Shown: positions 15,054 to 25,010, numbered from the stretch's first letter. The stretch is 64,000 nt of DNA from Undibacterium cyanobacteriorum (GCF_031326225.1 NZ_CP133720.1:1488001-1552000); one strand, 5' to 3'. The notes: generated by a model not told the origin, from the sequence alone. A program made the numbers and translations.

Positions 15054-16601
15054 ATGAGTTGGCCATCCGTGTTTCATAAAGCGCTTACATCATTGAAGAA
15101 TATGGTGCGCCAGCTCTCCTGGCAGCATTGGAGTATTCGACAACGCATTTTGTTGATCGCGATCTTTCCGATTGTGTATTTGTTTGGGGCGACTGTGTGG
15201 TACTCCTACTATTCACGCTTTAAAGAGGTTCATGAAGATCTAGACGGGCGCGCAAAACTAATCTCAACCGCATTGGCGGAAGGACTTGAACAGCACTTGG
15301 TGTCGAGTAATGACAAGGCAGTCAAGCAGATGATTTATGGAGTGATGCAGTCTGATCGCAGCATCTACAGGATCGACGTCTATGATCCCTTTCATCAAGA
15401 AATAACACACGTTGAAAATAGCCTCGGTGTAAAGCCAGAATCACATTCAACTGAATTGCCGATCCTGAAGCAAGTTATTTGGGCGAATATCTTATTGGAC
15501 GAGACTTCCAAGGCTAAGCTTGAAAAGTCGGGTACTGGAAAAGAACGCTCGAGCCAAGTTTTAGGTTTTGTTAAAGTGACGATGACGCATAGTTATCTGC
15601 TGGCCAGGCAGAAGGTCAGATTTGGTGTCGAACTTTTCATGTCGGTGCTGGCATTATCAATTAGCGGTGTTGTAGCTTGGATGCTTTCAACCAGTCTTAC
15701 GCGACCTTTACGTGATGCGATTGAAGTCTTGCGTTCCATTCGTGCGGGGCAAACGAAACAAGAACTCGAATTGAGTTCGGGTGGCGAAATCGGTGAGTTG
15801 CAGCAATCGATCAATGAAATGGCAGAAAGCCTTGATCAAGCACGGCAAAACTTAGAAGCCAAAGTTGCAGAACGAACCCATGAGTTGATGCTTTCTCGCA
15901 ATGAGGCTTTGAAGGCTGATGCTGAGAAGCGTCGTTTGATTCAAAAGGTGAACGCGATTGTAGAAGCAGAGCGCCAGAGCATCGCTGTCGAAATCCATGA
16001 CGAACTGAATGCTTCTTTGATCGCAGTACGCTTAGAAGCTGAACGGATTGCGCGCATCGCTGCAAAAGCGCAACTCCAGAGCGAAACGACGTCTGATCCC
16101 AAAGTTTTTGATGATATCCAAGCGCGCGCAAAGAACGTGGTCGAAATGGCGCTTGGGCTGTATGCGAACGGCCGCAATCTAGTGCGACGCTTGCGCCCAG
16201 AAGTGTTGGAGGTAATGGGTTTGCGCGGCGCCATTGAGGAGATGCTGCGCTTGTATAACGAGGGCGGGCAATCCTGTCATTTTAGTTTTCAGTCAGAAGG
16301 TGAGTTCTCTAGTTTGTCTTCAGACCTTGCACTCTCCGTGTATCGCATCATTCAAGAGGCGAGTTCCAATATTATGAAACATGCCCAAGCGAGCGAGGCG
16401 ATGATCGATTTGCGCATGAGGGACGGTCGTTTAGTCATCAAAGTCAGTGATAATGGACACGGGTTTGACACGGAACAGATGAGTGCTGGGATAGGTTTGA
16501 CCGGAATGCGGGAGCGCTGTGTTTTCTTGAACGGCCATTTCCAAATTGAATCAAAAATAGGCAAGGGCACCGAGGTGCAAATCGATTTGCCGATCACATA
16601 G
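15054..16601 (+). CDS. HAMP-containing sensor histidine kinase (HisKA_3 type)
   Basis: Partner kinase of the preceding regulator, 515 residues. Membrane segment one (about 30-47) and two (about 185-208) enclose a periplasmic sensor of roughly 130 residues that resembles CHASE8-type domains. A HAMP follows (about 209-262), then a coiled-coil linker, an H-box with AVEIHDELNASL (about 315) and a HATPase with IIQEASSNIMKHAQ, KVSDNGHGFD and GIGLTGMRER. The dimerisation/His domain is of the NarX/HisKA_3 class that pairs with LuxR-type regulators, matching its neighbour. No cofactor-binding motif is visible in the sensor, so the signal is unknown. Confidence 0.88.
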   Translation: MSWPSVFHKALTSLKNMVRQLSWQHWSIRQRILLIAIFPIVYLFGATVWYSYYSRFKEVHEDLDGRAKLISTALAEGLEQHLVSSNDKAVKQMIYGVMQSDRSIYRIDVYDPFHQEITHVENSLGVKPESHSTELPILKQVIWANILLDETSKAKLEKSGTGKERSSQVLGFVKVTMTHSYLLARQKVRFGVELFMSVLALSISGVVAWMLSTSLTRPLRDAIEVLRSIRAGQTKQELELSSGGEIGELQQSINEMAESLDQARQNLEAKVAERTHELMLSRNEALKADAEKRRLIQKVNAIVEAERQSIAVEIHDELNASLIAVRLEAERIARIAAKAQLQSETTSDPKVFDDIQARAKNVVEMALGLYANGRNLVRRLRPEVLEVMGLRGAIEEMLRLYNEGGQSCHFSFQSEGEFSSLSSDLALSVYRIIQEASSNIMKHAQASEAMIDLRMRDGRLVIKVSDNGHGFDTEQMSAGIGLTGMRERCVFLNGHFQIESKIGKGTEVQIDLPIT

Positions 16602-17157
16602 CGAGGGACTCAAGAAAAGAAGCGCGGAGGCAGGCCTTCAGAAGATGATATTTTGTATCGAATTGTTAGCATTTTGAGGCGAAATTGTGTTCTTGTTCGT
16701 CACGTTATCTGGCTCAATTCACTCCAGAAACTATAAGAATACGATCTTTTAGAGAGAACTTTCTCCTTTTTACGTGGTCAAGTAAAGGTCGCAGTGTAGG
16801 CAACTAGACGGATTGCCTGCCGCGCTTTGTGATGAAACCGTGATTTCAACAGAAGCGGAGTGCTGCCGAGAGGCATAACTAGTGGTATGCTTGCAGCGTC
16901 GATCGCAAAGAGGCTCTGGTAGGACTCAAGCGATGGTGTTGTCAATATTTATTCGTGTTTTAAAAATGGCAATGAAATGCGTGATGTTGATTTTAATTCT
17001 GACAGATTTAGTTTAGTGCTTGATGAATGTTGGCATCCTCGATGGTGAATCTGTATAACGCGAATAATGGAAATAAGCGGGTCATGGAACTCTGTAGCGT
17101 GCTTGTCTAGCGAGTGAGGCTGTCAGACATTGAAATGATCCGAATTGGAGATTGAAG
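16602..17157 (+). other. 556-bp intergenic region before prc
   Basis: No recognisable gene, RNA or strong terminator was found. It includes one small frame at 16933-17016 described separately. The last 15 bases carry the prc ribosome-binding site. Confidence 0.5.
16933..17016 (+). CDS. Possible 27-residue hydrophobic peptide
   Basis: A short frame starting MVLSIFIRVLKMAMK and continuing with a hydrophobic run rich in Leu, Ile and Met. An AGGA lies 8 bases before the ATG, an acceptable ribosome-binding site. The composition resembles small membrane peptides, including type I toxins, but I see no paired antisense promoter. It may be chance; the surrounding 556 bp hold nothing else. Confidence 0.22.
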   Translation: MVLSIFIRVLKMAMKCVMLILILTDLV

Positions 17158-19383
17158 ATGAAGAAAACTTTGATAAGTATCGCCCTCGGTTTGGTGATTA
17201 GTACGCACTTTGCCACCGCCCAACCGAACTCGCAACCAGCGACCCCTGCCAACCCTAAAGCACCTCTGCTTGTCACCGAATTCCGACCACAGCCGCAACA
17301 AATTCAAGCTGCCAATATGACGGCGGAATTTTTGACGCGTTTTCATTACAAAGCGACTCCACTCGATGACGAAATGTCGGCTAAGACATTTGATCGCTAT
17401 CTGAAGTCGCTCGATCCAGATCACGTGTTTTTCTTACAGAGCGATATCGATGTTTTTAACAGCGCAAGAACGCGCTTGGACGACGCGATTTTGAATCAAG
17501 ATTTGAGTGTGCCATTCGCGATGTTCAATTTGTATCAGAAGCGTTTCAAAGAACGCCTGACATATGCACGTGAATTGCTCGATAGTGAGTTTGATTTCAC
17601 TGTCAACGAAGGCTATAAGTATCAACGCGAGAAAGAGCCATGGCCAAAAGACGAAGTGGCGATGCGTGAGCTCTGGCGTCAACGCGTCAAGAATGATTGG
17701 CTACGCTTGAAGATTGCCGGCAAAGAAAAAGAAGCGATTCGCACGACTTTGTCTAAGCGTTACGAAACGACCATGACGCGCATGAATAAACTCAAAAGCG
17801 AAGATGTGTTCCAGTTATTCATGAACTCGTATGCGATGTCGGTTGAGCCACATACCAATTATTTAGGGCCTAAAGCAGCGGAAGATTTTGATATCGCCAT
17901 GCGTTTGTCGATGTCTGGTATCGGCGCGACTTTACAAGATCGTGACGAGATGGCGACGATTCGCGAGTTGGTACCTGGTAGCCCAGCGGCTTTGTCAGGC
18001 AAGTTGAAAGTGGGTGACAGAATTGTCGGTGTGGGACAAGGTGCCAATGCGCCCACGGTTGATGTCATGGGTTGGCGTCTGGATGACGTGGTCGCTTTGA
18101 TTCGCGGTCAAAAAGATACTTCCGTGACCTTAGATGTGTTGCCAGCGGATGCAGGACCAGATGGTAAACATGTGACCGTAGTGCTGGTGCGTAACAAGAT
18201 CACGCTAGAACAGCAGGCAGCGAAAAAATCGATTATGGAAGTGAAGTCAGGTGACGCCACACGCCGTATTGGTGTCATCGCATTGCCGACTTTCTACCAA
18301 GATTTCGACGCCCGTCGTCGTGGCGACAAAGACTTCAAGAGCGCGACGCGCGACGTAGCCCGTTTGTTGGGTGAACTCAAGAAGGAGAAGGTTGATAGCG
18401 TCTTGATCGATCTGCGTGACAATGGTGGTGGTTCTTTGAATGAAGCGGTCGAATTGACTAGCTTGTTCATCGGCAAAGGCCCAGTGGTGCAACAGAAAAA
18501 TGCACAGGGCCGAGTTCATGTCGAGCGCGACGGAGCTGGTGTGATTGCTTGGGATGGCCCAATGGGCGTTTTGATTAATCGTGGATCCGCCTCAGCTTCT
18601 GAAATTTTTGCGGCGGCAATTCAAGACTATGGTCGCGGTTTAATTATCGGTGAAAATAGTTTTGGTAAAGGCACTGTGCAAACCGTGATCAGTTTGGATC
18701 AAATGGCGCGTAGTGACAAACCTCAATACGGTGATTTGAAAATGACGGTGGCGCAGTTCTTCCGCGTCAATGGTGGTACGACTCAATTGCGCGGCGTGAC
18801 ACCAGACATCGCTTATCCTAGCTTTGTGGATGCCGACACTTACGGTGAATCGGCGTATGAAAATGCCTTACCTTGGGTGCAAATCAAACCAGCAGATTAC
18901 CAAACCGTGGGTAATTTGAAAGACGTGCAAGGCATGCTGCAAGTGCGCCATGAAATGCGTATTTCCAAAGACAAGGAATTCCAATTCATTAAAGAAGATA
19001 TCGCTGAATACAAACAGCAAAAAGAGAAGAAAGAGATTTCTTTGAATGAAGCAGAGCGTCGTGCCGAACGTGATGCACGTGAGAAGAAAATCAAAGAACG
19101 CGAAGCCTACCGCGCCTCGCTCGATTGCAAAGAAAAATCTTCGGAAAAATGTTTGAAAGCGAAATCCAAACTCAATAACAATCAAGACGATGGCTTGCAA
19201 GGAAATGAGCGCAGTTTGGCTGCCGAATTGGCTGAAGAAAAAGCCAATAAGGAAGCGAAAGACGTGTTTTTGTTAGAAGCTGCCAACATCTTGAGTGATG
19301 AGATTGAACTCATCAAAACCAATAAGAAAATCGCCGCAGAAGTGATGCCGAAGTTAGCTGGCAAAACTAAAGAAGCACAGTGA
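17158..19383 (+). CDS. prc: Tail-specific (C-terminal processing) periplasmic protease Prc
   Basis: Serine protease of the S41 family that degrades periplasmic proteins from their C-termini. The 741-residue product has a signal peptide (cleavage after THFATA), an N-terminal domain with FDRYLKSLDPDHVFFLQSD, a PDZ domain (about 235-330, SMSGIGATLQ to VALIRGQK) and the catalytic core with the Ser in NRGSASASEIFA and the Lys in GENSFGKGTVQT, the expected Ser/Lys dyad. A charged C-terminal DUF3340-type region follows with the short Cys pair LDCKEKSSEKCLK. I start at the ATG at 17158 because GGAG is 7 bases upstream; the TTG two codons earlier is too close to it. Confidence 0.95.
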   Translation: MKKTLISIALGLVISTHFATAQPNSQPATPANPKAPLLVTEFRPQPQQIQAANMTAEFLTRFHYKATPLDDEMSAKTFDRYLKSLDPDHVFFLQSDIDVFNSARTRLDDAILNQDLSVPFAMFNLYQKRFKERLTYARELLDSEFDFTVNEGYKYQREKEPWPKDEVAMRELWRQRVKNDWLRLKIAGKEKEAIRTTLSKRYETTMTRMNKLKSEDVFQLFMNSYAMSVEPHTNYLGPKAAEDFDIAMRLSMSGIGATLQDRDEMATIRELVPGSPAALSGKLKVGDRIVGVGQGANAPTVDVMGWRLDDVVALIRGQKDTSVTLDVLPADAGPDGKHVTVVLVRNKITLEQQAAKKSIMEVKSGDATRRIGVIALPTFYQDFDARRRGDKDFKSATRDVARLLGELKKEKVDSVLIDLRDNGGGSLNEAVELTSLFIGKGPVVQQKNAQGRVHVERDGAGVIAWDGPMGVLINRGSASASEIFAAAIQDYGRGLIIGENSFGKGTVQTVISLDQMARSDKPQYGDLKMTVAQFFRVNGGTTQLRGVTPDIAYPSFVDADTYGESAYENALPWVQIKPADYQTVGNLKDVQGMLQVRHEMRISKDKEFQFIKEDIAEYKQQKEKKEISLNEAERRAERDAREKKIKEREAYRASLDCKEKSSEKCLKAKSKLNNNQDDGLQGNERSLAAELAEEKANKEAKDVFLLEAANILSDEIELIKTNKKIAAEVMPKLAGKTKEAQ

Positions 19384-19427
19384 TTTTTCGTTTGGTTTGA
19401 CGTTTGAATTTTGATCTGGAAGTTTTG

Positions 19428-19465
19428 AATCCAGTGAGCCCAATATGGGTTCACTGGATTTTTAG
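19428..19465 (+). terminator. Rho-independent terminator after prc
   Basis: A stem of about 15 bp (AATCCAGTGAGCCCA pairing with TGGGTTCACTGGATT, one G-T pair) with a three-base loop is followed by TTTTAG. It lies 45 bp after the prc stop. Confidence 0.8.
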
Positions 19466-19629
19466 TTTGATCGCACTAACGGTATTTTTGTTTGCCCCGC
19501 ATTGAACACTTCGCCGCTTTACCCGAAGTTCTTTCAATTTGTTTTTTATCCTGTCCCCCCATGGTATTTCGATTTCCTTCTTTAGCGCTATTGCGCTCGG
19601 CACAGATGCAAGTGCATGTGTCAAATTAC

Positions 19630-20421
19630 ATGTCTTCTCGACTAGGCTCATTACATCTCGTTATGGTACTGACGCTGGGTATGAGCGTGACAGGTTTGGT
19701 CGGTGCGCAAAATGGCGATAGCAAAGTAACGCAGGCCGCTTCGTCCTTGCCTGTTTTCACCGACAGCATCGAGCAACGAGTCCAAGCTTGTGTCGGTTGC
19801 CATGGCGATCAAGGTCGTTCGACTAATCAAGGATATTTCCCGCGTATTGCGGGCAAACCAGCGGGTTATCTCTTCAATCAATTATTGAATTTTCGTGAGC
19901 GCAAGCGCACTTACCCTCAAATGAATTACCTCGTGGCGCATCTGTCTGACGCTTATCTGCAGGAGATGGCGCAATACTTTGCATCACAAAATCCACCTTA
20001 TGCAGCGCCAGTTGCGAGCGCGGCCAGTGCGACAGTGTTGGAACGCGGTAAAGCCTTGGTGATGCAAGGTGACAAGCAACGTGCTTTGCCTGCCTGTATT
20101 AGTTGCCACGGCGATCGATTGACAGGTGAAGCGCCTTTCGTGCCAGGCTTGCTCGGTCTCCCGCGTGATTATCTTGTCAGTCAGCTTGGCGCATGGCAAA
20201 CCGGAAATCGACGCGCCCATTCGCCTGACTGTATGGCGGAAATCTCGAAAAAATTGCGTGCAGATGATATCGAAGCGGTCTCAACTTGGTTGGCCAATCA
20301 AGCGATCCCACAAGACACCAAACCCGCGCCAGCACGTGCTACAGCATCAGCAACAGTGCGAGCTAATCAAACGAGCACCGCAACAGCATGGCCCATGCAA
20401 TGTGGGAGCATACAACCATGA
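19630..20421 (+). CDS. Periplasmic diheme cytochrome c (c4-like)
   Basis: Electron carrier with two CXXCH haem sites, CVGCH and CISCH, each followed by a c4-type arrangement (FPRIAGKPAGYLFNQL and VPGLLGLPRDYLVSQL). The tail after about residue 215 is low-complexity Ala/Thr rich. I place the start at 19630 because MSSRLGSLHLVMVLTL to GLVGA makes a good signal peptide. The frame is open from 19492 and no start has a clear ribosome-binding site, so this choice is uncertain. The stop overlaps the next cytochrome's start by four bases (ATGA), so the two are one operon. No dehydrogenase subunit is adjacent. Confidence 0.85.
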   Translation: MSSRLGSLHLVMVLTLGMSVTGLVGAQNGDSKVTQAASSLPVFTDSIEQRVQACVGCHGDQGRSTNQGYFPRIAGKPAGYLFNQLLNFRERKRTYPQMNYLVAHLSDAYLQEMAQYFASQNPPYAAPVASAASATVLERGKALVMQGDKQRALPACISCHGDRLTGEAPFVPGLLGLPRDYLVSQLGAWQTGNRRAHSPDCMAEISKKLRADDIEAVSTWLANQAIPQDTKPAPARATASATVRANQTSTATAWPMQCGSIQP

Positions 20422-21788
20422 AGCATATCCAACTAATGAAGAAACTGGTGTTGTTTGCACTGGGTTTGTTGGTACTCGCTGTCGCAGGTCTGGGTATCTA
20501 TGGTTATTGGGGGCTTGATCAACATATCCTTAGTCCGACCAATTCAGCCAACTCAGCTGGTGCAGCCAATGCTGTCAGCATAGCGACCCCAGAGAGTGAG
20601 TTAGCGCGTGGCGCTTACCTCGTCAAGCAAGCCAATTGCATGGCTTGTCATACCGCGGCGGGTGGTCAGCCTTACGCCGGTGGGCGATTATTACGTTCTG
20701 CCTATGGCGATTTTTATGCGCCCAATATTACATCTGATAAAACGCATGGAATCGGTACTTGGTCCGCTGATGATTTTTGGAATGCACTTCACAATGGCAA
20801 GGGCAAGGGAGGGCGGCTTCTTTATCCTGCTTTCCCATTCGAAAATTACACGCACATCACACGTGCTGACGCGGATGCGATGTGGCGCTATCTGCAGACT
20901 TTGCCTGCTGTGGCTCAAGCTAATCAAGAACATCGCTTGGACTTTCCTTACAATCAAAGATGGACTCTGGCGTGGTGGCGTGCCTTGTACTTCCGGACTG
21001 GTGAGTTACCTTATCAAGCGCAACAAACGGCGAGCTGGAACCGCGGCGCGTATTTGGTGCGTGCCTTAGGGCACTGTAGTGCATGTCATGCGACGCGCAA
21101 TGGCTTAGGCGGCAGCAGTGGAAGTGCAGACTTATCTGGCGCGACCATGTTTGCGTCGCTTTGGTATGCACCATCCTTGCAAGATGCGCGTGATAGTCAC
21201 GTGGCGTCGTTTTCAAGTGAAGAATTAGCGCAACTGTTACAGCAAGGACAAAATCAACATCGCGCACTGTTAGGGCCGATGGCTGAAGTCGTCAAGACCA
21301 GTCTGCAGGGTTGGCGCGATGACGACGTGGCTGCGATGACAGAATATTTGCAGACAGAAGCGCGTCGGTCTAGCACCAAGCCTGTGAAAGAGGCAGATTT
21401 CCTTGATCGCAGTTTGCAGAGGGCGAGCGTGAGTCAAGAGGAGTTGGAAGTTTTGATGATTCGAGGAGAAAAACTGTATCGGCAACATTGTGCCGCATGC
21501 CATCTTGATGATGGTAAAGGTCGGTATGGTATTTACCCGAGATTAGCCGGAAATGCATCTGTGCAACGCGATTCCAGCAGTAATTTGATCCGAGCAATTT
21601 TGGCGGGTGGCTTTGCACCGTCGACCGAGAAACATCCACGTCCGTTCGGCATGCCACCATTTTCTTATGTTCTCGATGATACCGAAGTCGCTCTGGTCGC
21701 GACCTATGTGCGTAATAGCTGGGGTAATAGAGCGAGTATAGTCAGTCCGAGTGAGGTGAATGCGTATCGCACGGTTTCACTGGATTAA
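20418..21788 (+). CDS. Triheme cytochrome c, membrane-anchored dehydrogenase-type subunit
   Basis: Protein of 456 residues with one N-terminal hydrophobic helix (about 8-30) and three CXXCH haem sites, CMACH, CSACH and CAACH, in the arrangement of the cytochrome subunits of alcohol, gluconate or aldehyde dehydrogenases (NITSDKTHGIGTWSADDFWNALHNG is the usual landmark). The start at 20418 is supported by GGGAG 8 bases upstream and by the ATGA overlap with the preceding gene. In other bacteria this subunit passes electrons from a periplasmic dehydrogenase to quinone or oxidase. The dehydrogenase partner must be elsewhere, or the pair serves another electron route. Confidence 0.85.
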   Translation: MKHIQLMKKLVLFALGLLVLAVAGLGIYGYWGLDQHILSPTNSANSAGAANAVSIATPESELARGAYLVKQANCMACHTAAGGQPYAGGRLLRSAYGDFYAPNITSDKTHGIGTWSADDFWNALHNGKGKGGRLLYPAFPFENYTHITRADADAMWRYLQTLPAVAQANQEHRLDFPYNQRWTLAWWRALYFRTGELPYQAQQTASWNRGAYLVRALGHCSACHATRNGLGGSSGSADLSGATMFASLWYAPSLQDARDSHVASFSSEELAQLLQQGQNQHRALLGPMAEVVKTSLQGWRDDDVAAMTEYLQTEARRSSTKPVKEADFLDRSLQRASVSQEELEVLMIRGEKLYRQHCAACHLDDGKGRYGIYPRLAGNASVQRDSSSNLIRAILAGGFAPSTEKHPRPFGMPPFSYVLDDTEVALVATYVRNSWGNRASIVSPSEVNAYRTVSLD

Positions 21789-22076
21789 TTTTGACTTATG
21801 GTGTCTGAGCATGGTGTGATCATGGTGTGGTCCTAGAGTAATCCTATCTGGCACAGGCATTGAACTTTTTGATGTGCCATCGTTCCAAGCTTTTGTTGTT
21901 TGTAAAATAGGCAAGTGTTTGTCTGATGTCGAAACAGAGAACGATGTCACGCAAATCTGGCTGAGAATGTAGTCAGCACCTCACTCGTTAAAGAATGGAA
22001 TAGTTAAAAAATAGTTCGGCATTCACTCTGCAATGCTGAATAAGGAATACCACAATAAAAAGGAAGAGGGAAAAGT

Positions 22077-24779
22077 ATGAAACGTAGTTTGATTTCTGTC
22101 GCCGTCTTGGCGCTGACTTTGGGCGCAACTGCCGCAGTAGCAGGCGTGGCCAATGCGACAACTGCTTCGACGCTGCCAACTCATGCAGGGAAGAGTTCGG
22201 CGGCGGTTGACTTCGACAAGGTCACGAGCCAATTGCCACGCGGGGTACGTCCATTGCATTACGACGTCTCTGTAACGCCGAACGCGGCGGCAGCGAAGTT
22301 CAGCGGTAAAGCCAAAATCAAGCTTGAATTGAGCAAAGCGATGCCGAGCATCACACTCAATGCCATCGACATGCAATTCAAGAATGTGAGCTTGCTTGAC
22401 GCCAAAGGACGTAAAGTTGGTGCGGAAGCGAAAGTCGAAATTGATGAAAAAAATCAAAGTGCGACCTTCAGTTTTGGCACGGAGTTGCCCAAGGGGCAGT
22501 ATCAGTTGAGTATGGATTACGATGGTGTAATCGGTACACAAGCCGTTGGTTTGTTCTCACTCGATTACGAAATGAATGGCGCTAAAAAGCGTGCTCTGTA
22601 CACCCAGTTTGAAAACTCCGATGCACGTCGCTTTATGCCATCTTGGGATGAGCCCATTTTTAAAGCGACTTTTAATCTGGACGTGACGATTCCGAGCGAA
22701 CATTTGGCGGTCAGCAATATGCCAGCGGTTGCGACCAAGGATCTTGGTAATGGCAAAACTTGGGTGAAATTTGCGACCTCGCCAAAAATGTCGACTTATC
22801 TTTTATTCCTCGGAGTCGGTGAGTTCGATCGTGCGACGATCAAATCACAGGGCGTAGAAATTGGTGTTGTGGCCAAGCGCGGTAGTCTTGAACAAGCCCG
22901 CTTTGCCTTAGATGAATCGGCCGGTATTCTGCGCTATTTGAATGATTATTTTGGTGTGCGTTATCCTTTGCCGAAGTTGGATAACGTGGCGGCGCCTGGT
23001 CAAAGTCAATTCTTCAGTGCGATGGAAAACTGGGGTGCGATTTTTACGTTTGAAAATGTGCTGTTGTTTGATCCGAAGTATTCGACCCAAGCCGACAAAG
23101 AGAACATCTTTATCACCGCCGCACATGAGACAGCGCATCAATGGTTTGGCGATTTGGTCACCATGCAGTGGTGGGATGATTTGTGGTTAAACGAAGGTTT
23201 TGCATCGTGGATGGAAAATCGCGTGACGCAAAGTTTGCATCCAGAATGGTTGCCTGAGTTTAATGCGATCGGGGTGCGTGAATCGGCGATGGCACCAGAT
23301 TCGATGAAAACGACACATCCAGTGGTGCAACATATCGAGACCGTCGAACAAGCCAATCAAGCCTTCGATACGATCACTTACCAAAAGGGTGAAGCCGTCA
23401 TCCGCATGTTGGAAAATTATGTCGGTGAGGATGCATGGCGCAAGGGCGTGCGTGCGTACATGAAGAAACATGCCTACGGCAGCACGGTGACCAAAGATTT
23501 CTTTGATTCGATTGAAAAAGCGGCTGGTAAGCCGATCAAAGCGATCGCTAAAGACTTTACTGAACAACCCGGCGTGCCTATGATTCGGGTCGATGACGTG
23601 GTTTGCAAAGATGGCAAATCGATCGTTAGTTTGTCGCAGTTGGAGTTCTCTCGCGATGAACCGCAACGGGCGCCTAAATCTTGGCAAGTTCCGGTGGTAG
23701 CCCAAGTCGCAGGTACCAAAGTTGAAGGCCGTACTTTGGTGATGAATGGCAAGGGTAGTTTGACTTTGCCAGCGTGTGGCACTGTGGTGATTAACGCCGG
23801 TCAGAATGGTTATTACCGCACCTTGTATGCGCCGAAAGTGTTCAGCCAAATCGCACAAAACTTTGCACAACTGAAGACGATCGATCAAGTCGGAACTTTG
23901 GCCGATGTGAATGCCATGGCGGTCGTTGGACATCAACCGATGGCTGATTTTCTGAGTTTGGCGAGTGCCACACCGAACGACGCCAGCCTGCATTTGGCGG
24001 CAGCAAGCTTAGGTCGTTTGTCTGGCTACTTGGGCTTCTTGAAAGGTGATGAAGAACGCACGCAGAAATTCAAACAATTTGCCCGTACCAAATTGACGCC
24101 AGTGATGAATCGTTTGACGTGGAATGCGAAGCAAGGCGAACCAGGTTATTACGCCAACTTCCGTAGCGAAATGATTGGATTGTTGGCGGGGCTTGATGAT
24201 GCTGCGACTTTGGCAGAGGCGAAACGACGATTCGAACAAATGGATAGCGATCCAGAAGCCGCACCAGCCAATTTGCGCCGTTTGATTTTGGCGATCGCCG
24301 CGCGCAATGCGGATGAGGCGACCTGGAATGCATTGCGCACTCGCGCTCAAAATGAAAAGTCGGCGATGGTCAAAGATAGCCTGTACGTCCTATTAGCCAC
24401 GGCCAAAGATAAGAAGCTCGCACAACGCGCACTGGATCTGGCATTGACGGAAGAACCTGGTTTGACGACCAGCGCCAGCATGATACGCACCGTCGCTGGT
24501 GAGCATACTGAGATGACGTTTGATTTCGTGATGGCGAATTTGCCAGCAGTGAATGCGAAAGTCGACGCGACTTCGCGTAGCCGTTACTTCCCAGGTTTGA
24601 TCGCCGGCGCTAGTGACTTAGCCATCGTCGACAAACTGAATGCCTACGCCAAAGACAATCTTGATCCAAGCTCACGCGGTGAAATGGAACGTGTGATTGC
24701 GGGCATCAAAACGCGTTTGAAAATACGTGATGAACGCGCTCCAGCGATGAAAGCGTGGGTGGATGCGAACATCCATTGA
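22077..24779 (+). CDS. Secreted M1-family zinc aminopeptidase
   Basis: Metallopeptidase of 900 residues removing N-terminal amino acids from peptides. It has a signal peptide (about 1-28), the M1 N-terminal beta domain with RRFMPSWDEPIFKATF, the exopeptidase motif in variant form SAMENWGAI (usual G replaced by S) and the zinc site HETAHQWFGDLVTMQWWDD followed by the third ligand in WLNEGFASW. The C-terminal half matches the helical ERAP1-C-type domain. The signal peptide suggests a periplasmic or exported enzyme, unlike cytoplasmic PepN. It is monocistronic, with a strong terminator at 24841. Catalytic residues appear complete. Confidence 0.93.
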   Translation: MKRSLISVAVLALTLGATAAVAGVANATTASTLPTHAGKSSAAVDFDKVTSQLPRGVRPLHYDVSVTPNAAAAKFSGKAKIKLELSKAMPSITLNAIDMQFKNVSLLDAKGRKVGAEAKVEIDEKNQSATFSFGTELPKGQYQLSMDYDGVIGTQAVGLFSLDYEMNGAKKRALYTQFENSDARRFMPSWDEPIFKATFNLDVTIPSEHLAVSNMPAVATKDLGNGKTWVKFATSPKMSTYLLFLGVGEFDRATIKSQGVEIGVVAKRGSLEQARFALDESAGILRYLNDYFGVRYPLPKLDNVAAPGQSQFFSAMENWGAIFTFENVLLFDPKYSTQADKENIFITAAHETAHQWFGDLVTMQWWDDLWLNEGFASWMENRVTQSLHPEWLPEFNAIGVRESAMAPDSMKTTHPVVQHIETVEQANQAFDTITYQKGEAVIRMLENYVGEDAWRKGVRAYMKKHAYGSTVTKDFFDSIEKAAGKPIKAIAKDFTEQPGVPMIRVDDVVCKDGKSIVSLSQLEFSRDEPQRAPKSWQVPVVAQVAGTKVEGRTLVMNGKGSLTLPACGTVVINAGQNGYYRTLYAPKVFSQIAQNFAQLKTIDQVGTLADVNAMAVVGHQPMADFLSLASATPNDASLHLAAASLGRLSGYLGFLKGDEERTQKFKQFARTKLTPVMNRLTWNAKQGEPGYYANFRSEMIGLLAGLDDAATLAEAKRRFEQMDSDPEAAPANLRRLILAIAARNADEATWNALRTRAQNEKSAMVKDSLYVLLATAKDKKLAQRALDLALTEEPGLTTSASMIRTVAGEHTEMTFDFVMANLPAVNAKVDATSRSRYFPGLIAGASDLAIVDKLNAYAKDNLDPSSRGEMERVIAGIKTRLKIRDERAPAMKAWVDANIH

Positions 24780-24840
24780 TCCGTTCAAGCATCGAAGTAA
24801 GTAAGCAACAAACTAAGTCACAAACTAAGCCACAAACAGA

Positions 24841-24876
24841 AAACCGTGAAGTCATCGCACTTCACGGTTTTTTTTC
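24841..24876 (+). terminator. Rho-independent terminator after the M1 aminopeptidase
   Basis: AAACCGTGAAGT pairs with ACTTCACGGTTT across a six-base loop and runs directly into eight or more T residues, a textbook intrinsic terminator 60 bp after the stop codon. It isolates the sigma-54 operon that follows. Confidence 0.93.
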
Positions 24877-24890
24877 GTCCTTGAGCTGAT

Positions 24891-24904
24891 GTGCGAATTC
24901 GCAC
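24891..24904. promoter_or_regulatory. Palindrome, candidate upstream activator site
   Basis: GTGCGAATTCGCAC is a perfect 14-bp palindrome 107 bp before the sigma-54 promoter, a usual distance for enhancer-binding proteins. A degenerate second copy, GTTCGTAGGCGCAC, follows 6 bases later. The sigma-54 regulator of the same operon is the probable ligand; this is inference. Confidence 0.45.
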
Positions 24905-25010
24905 TCGCTCGTTCGTAGGCGCACTTCTCATTCATCTCGGGAAAACTTTTAATGATAGCAATTTAATGATAAGTGATTGAATTTAAATGATTAATTTGAT
25001 TGGTGTGCGC

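Noticed and set aside
23187..23993. 268-codon minus-strand frame opposite the M1 aminopeptidase
   Set aside because: Shadow of the peptidase coding frame; the product shows no domain.
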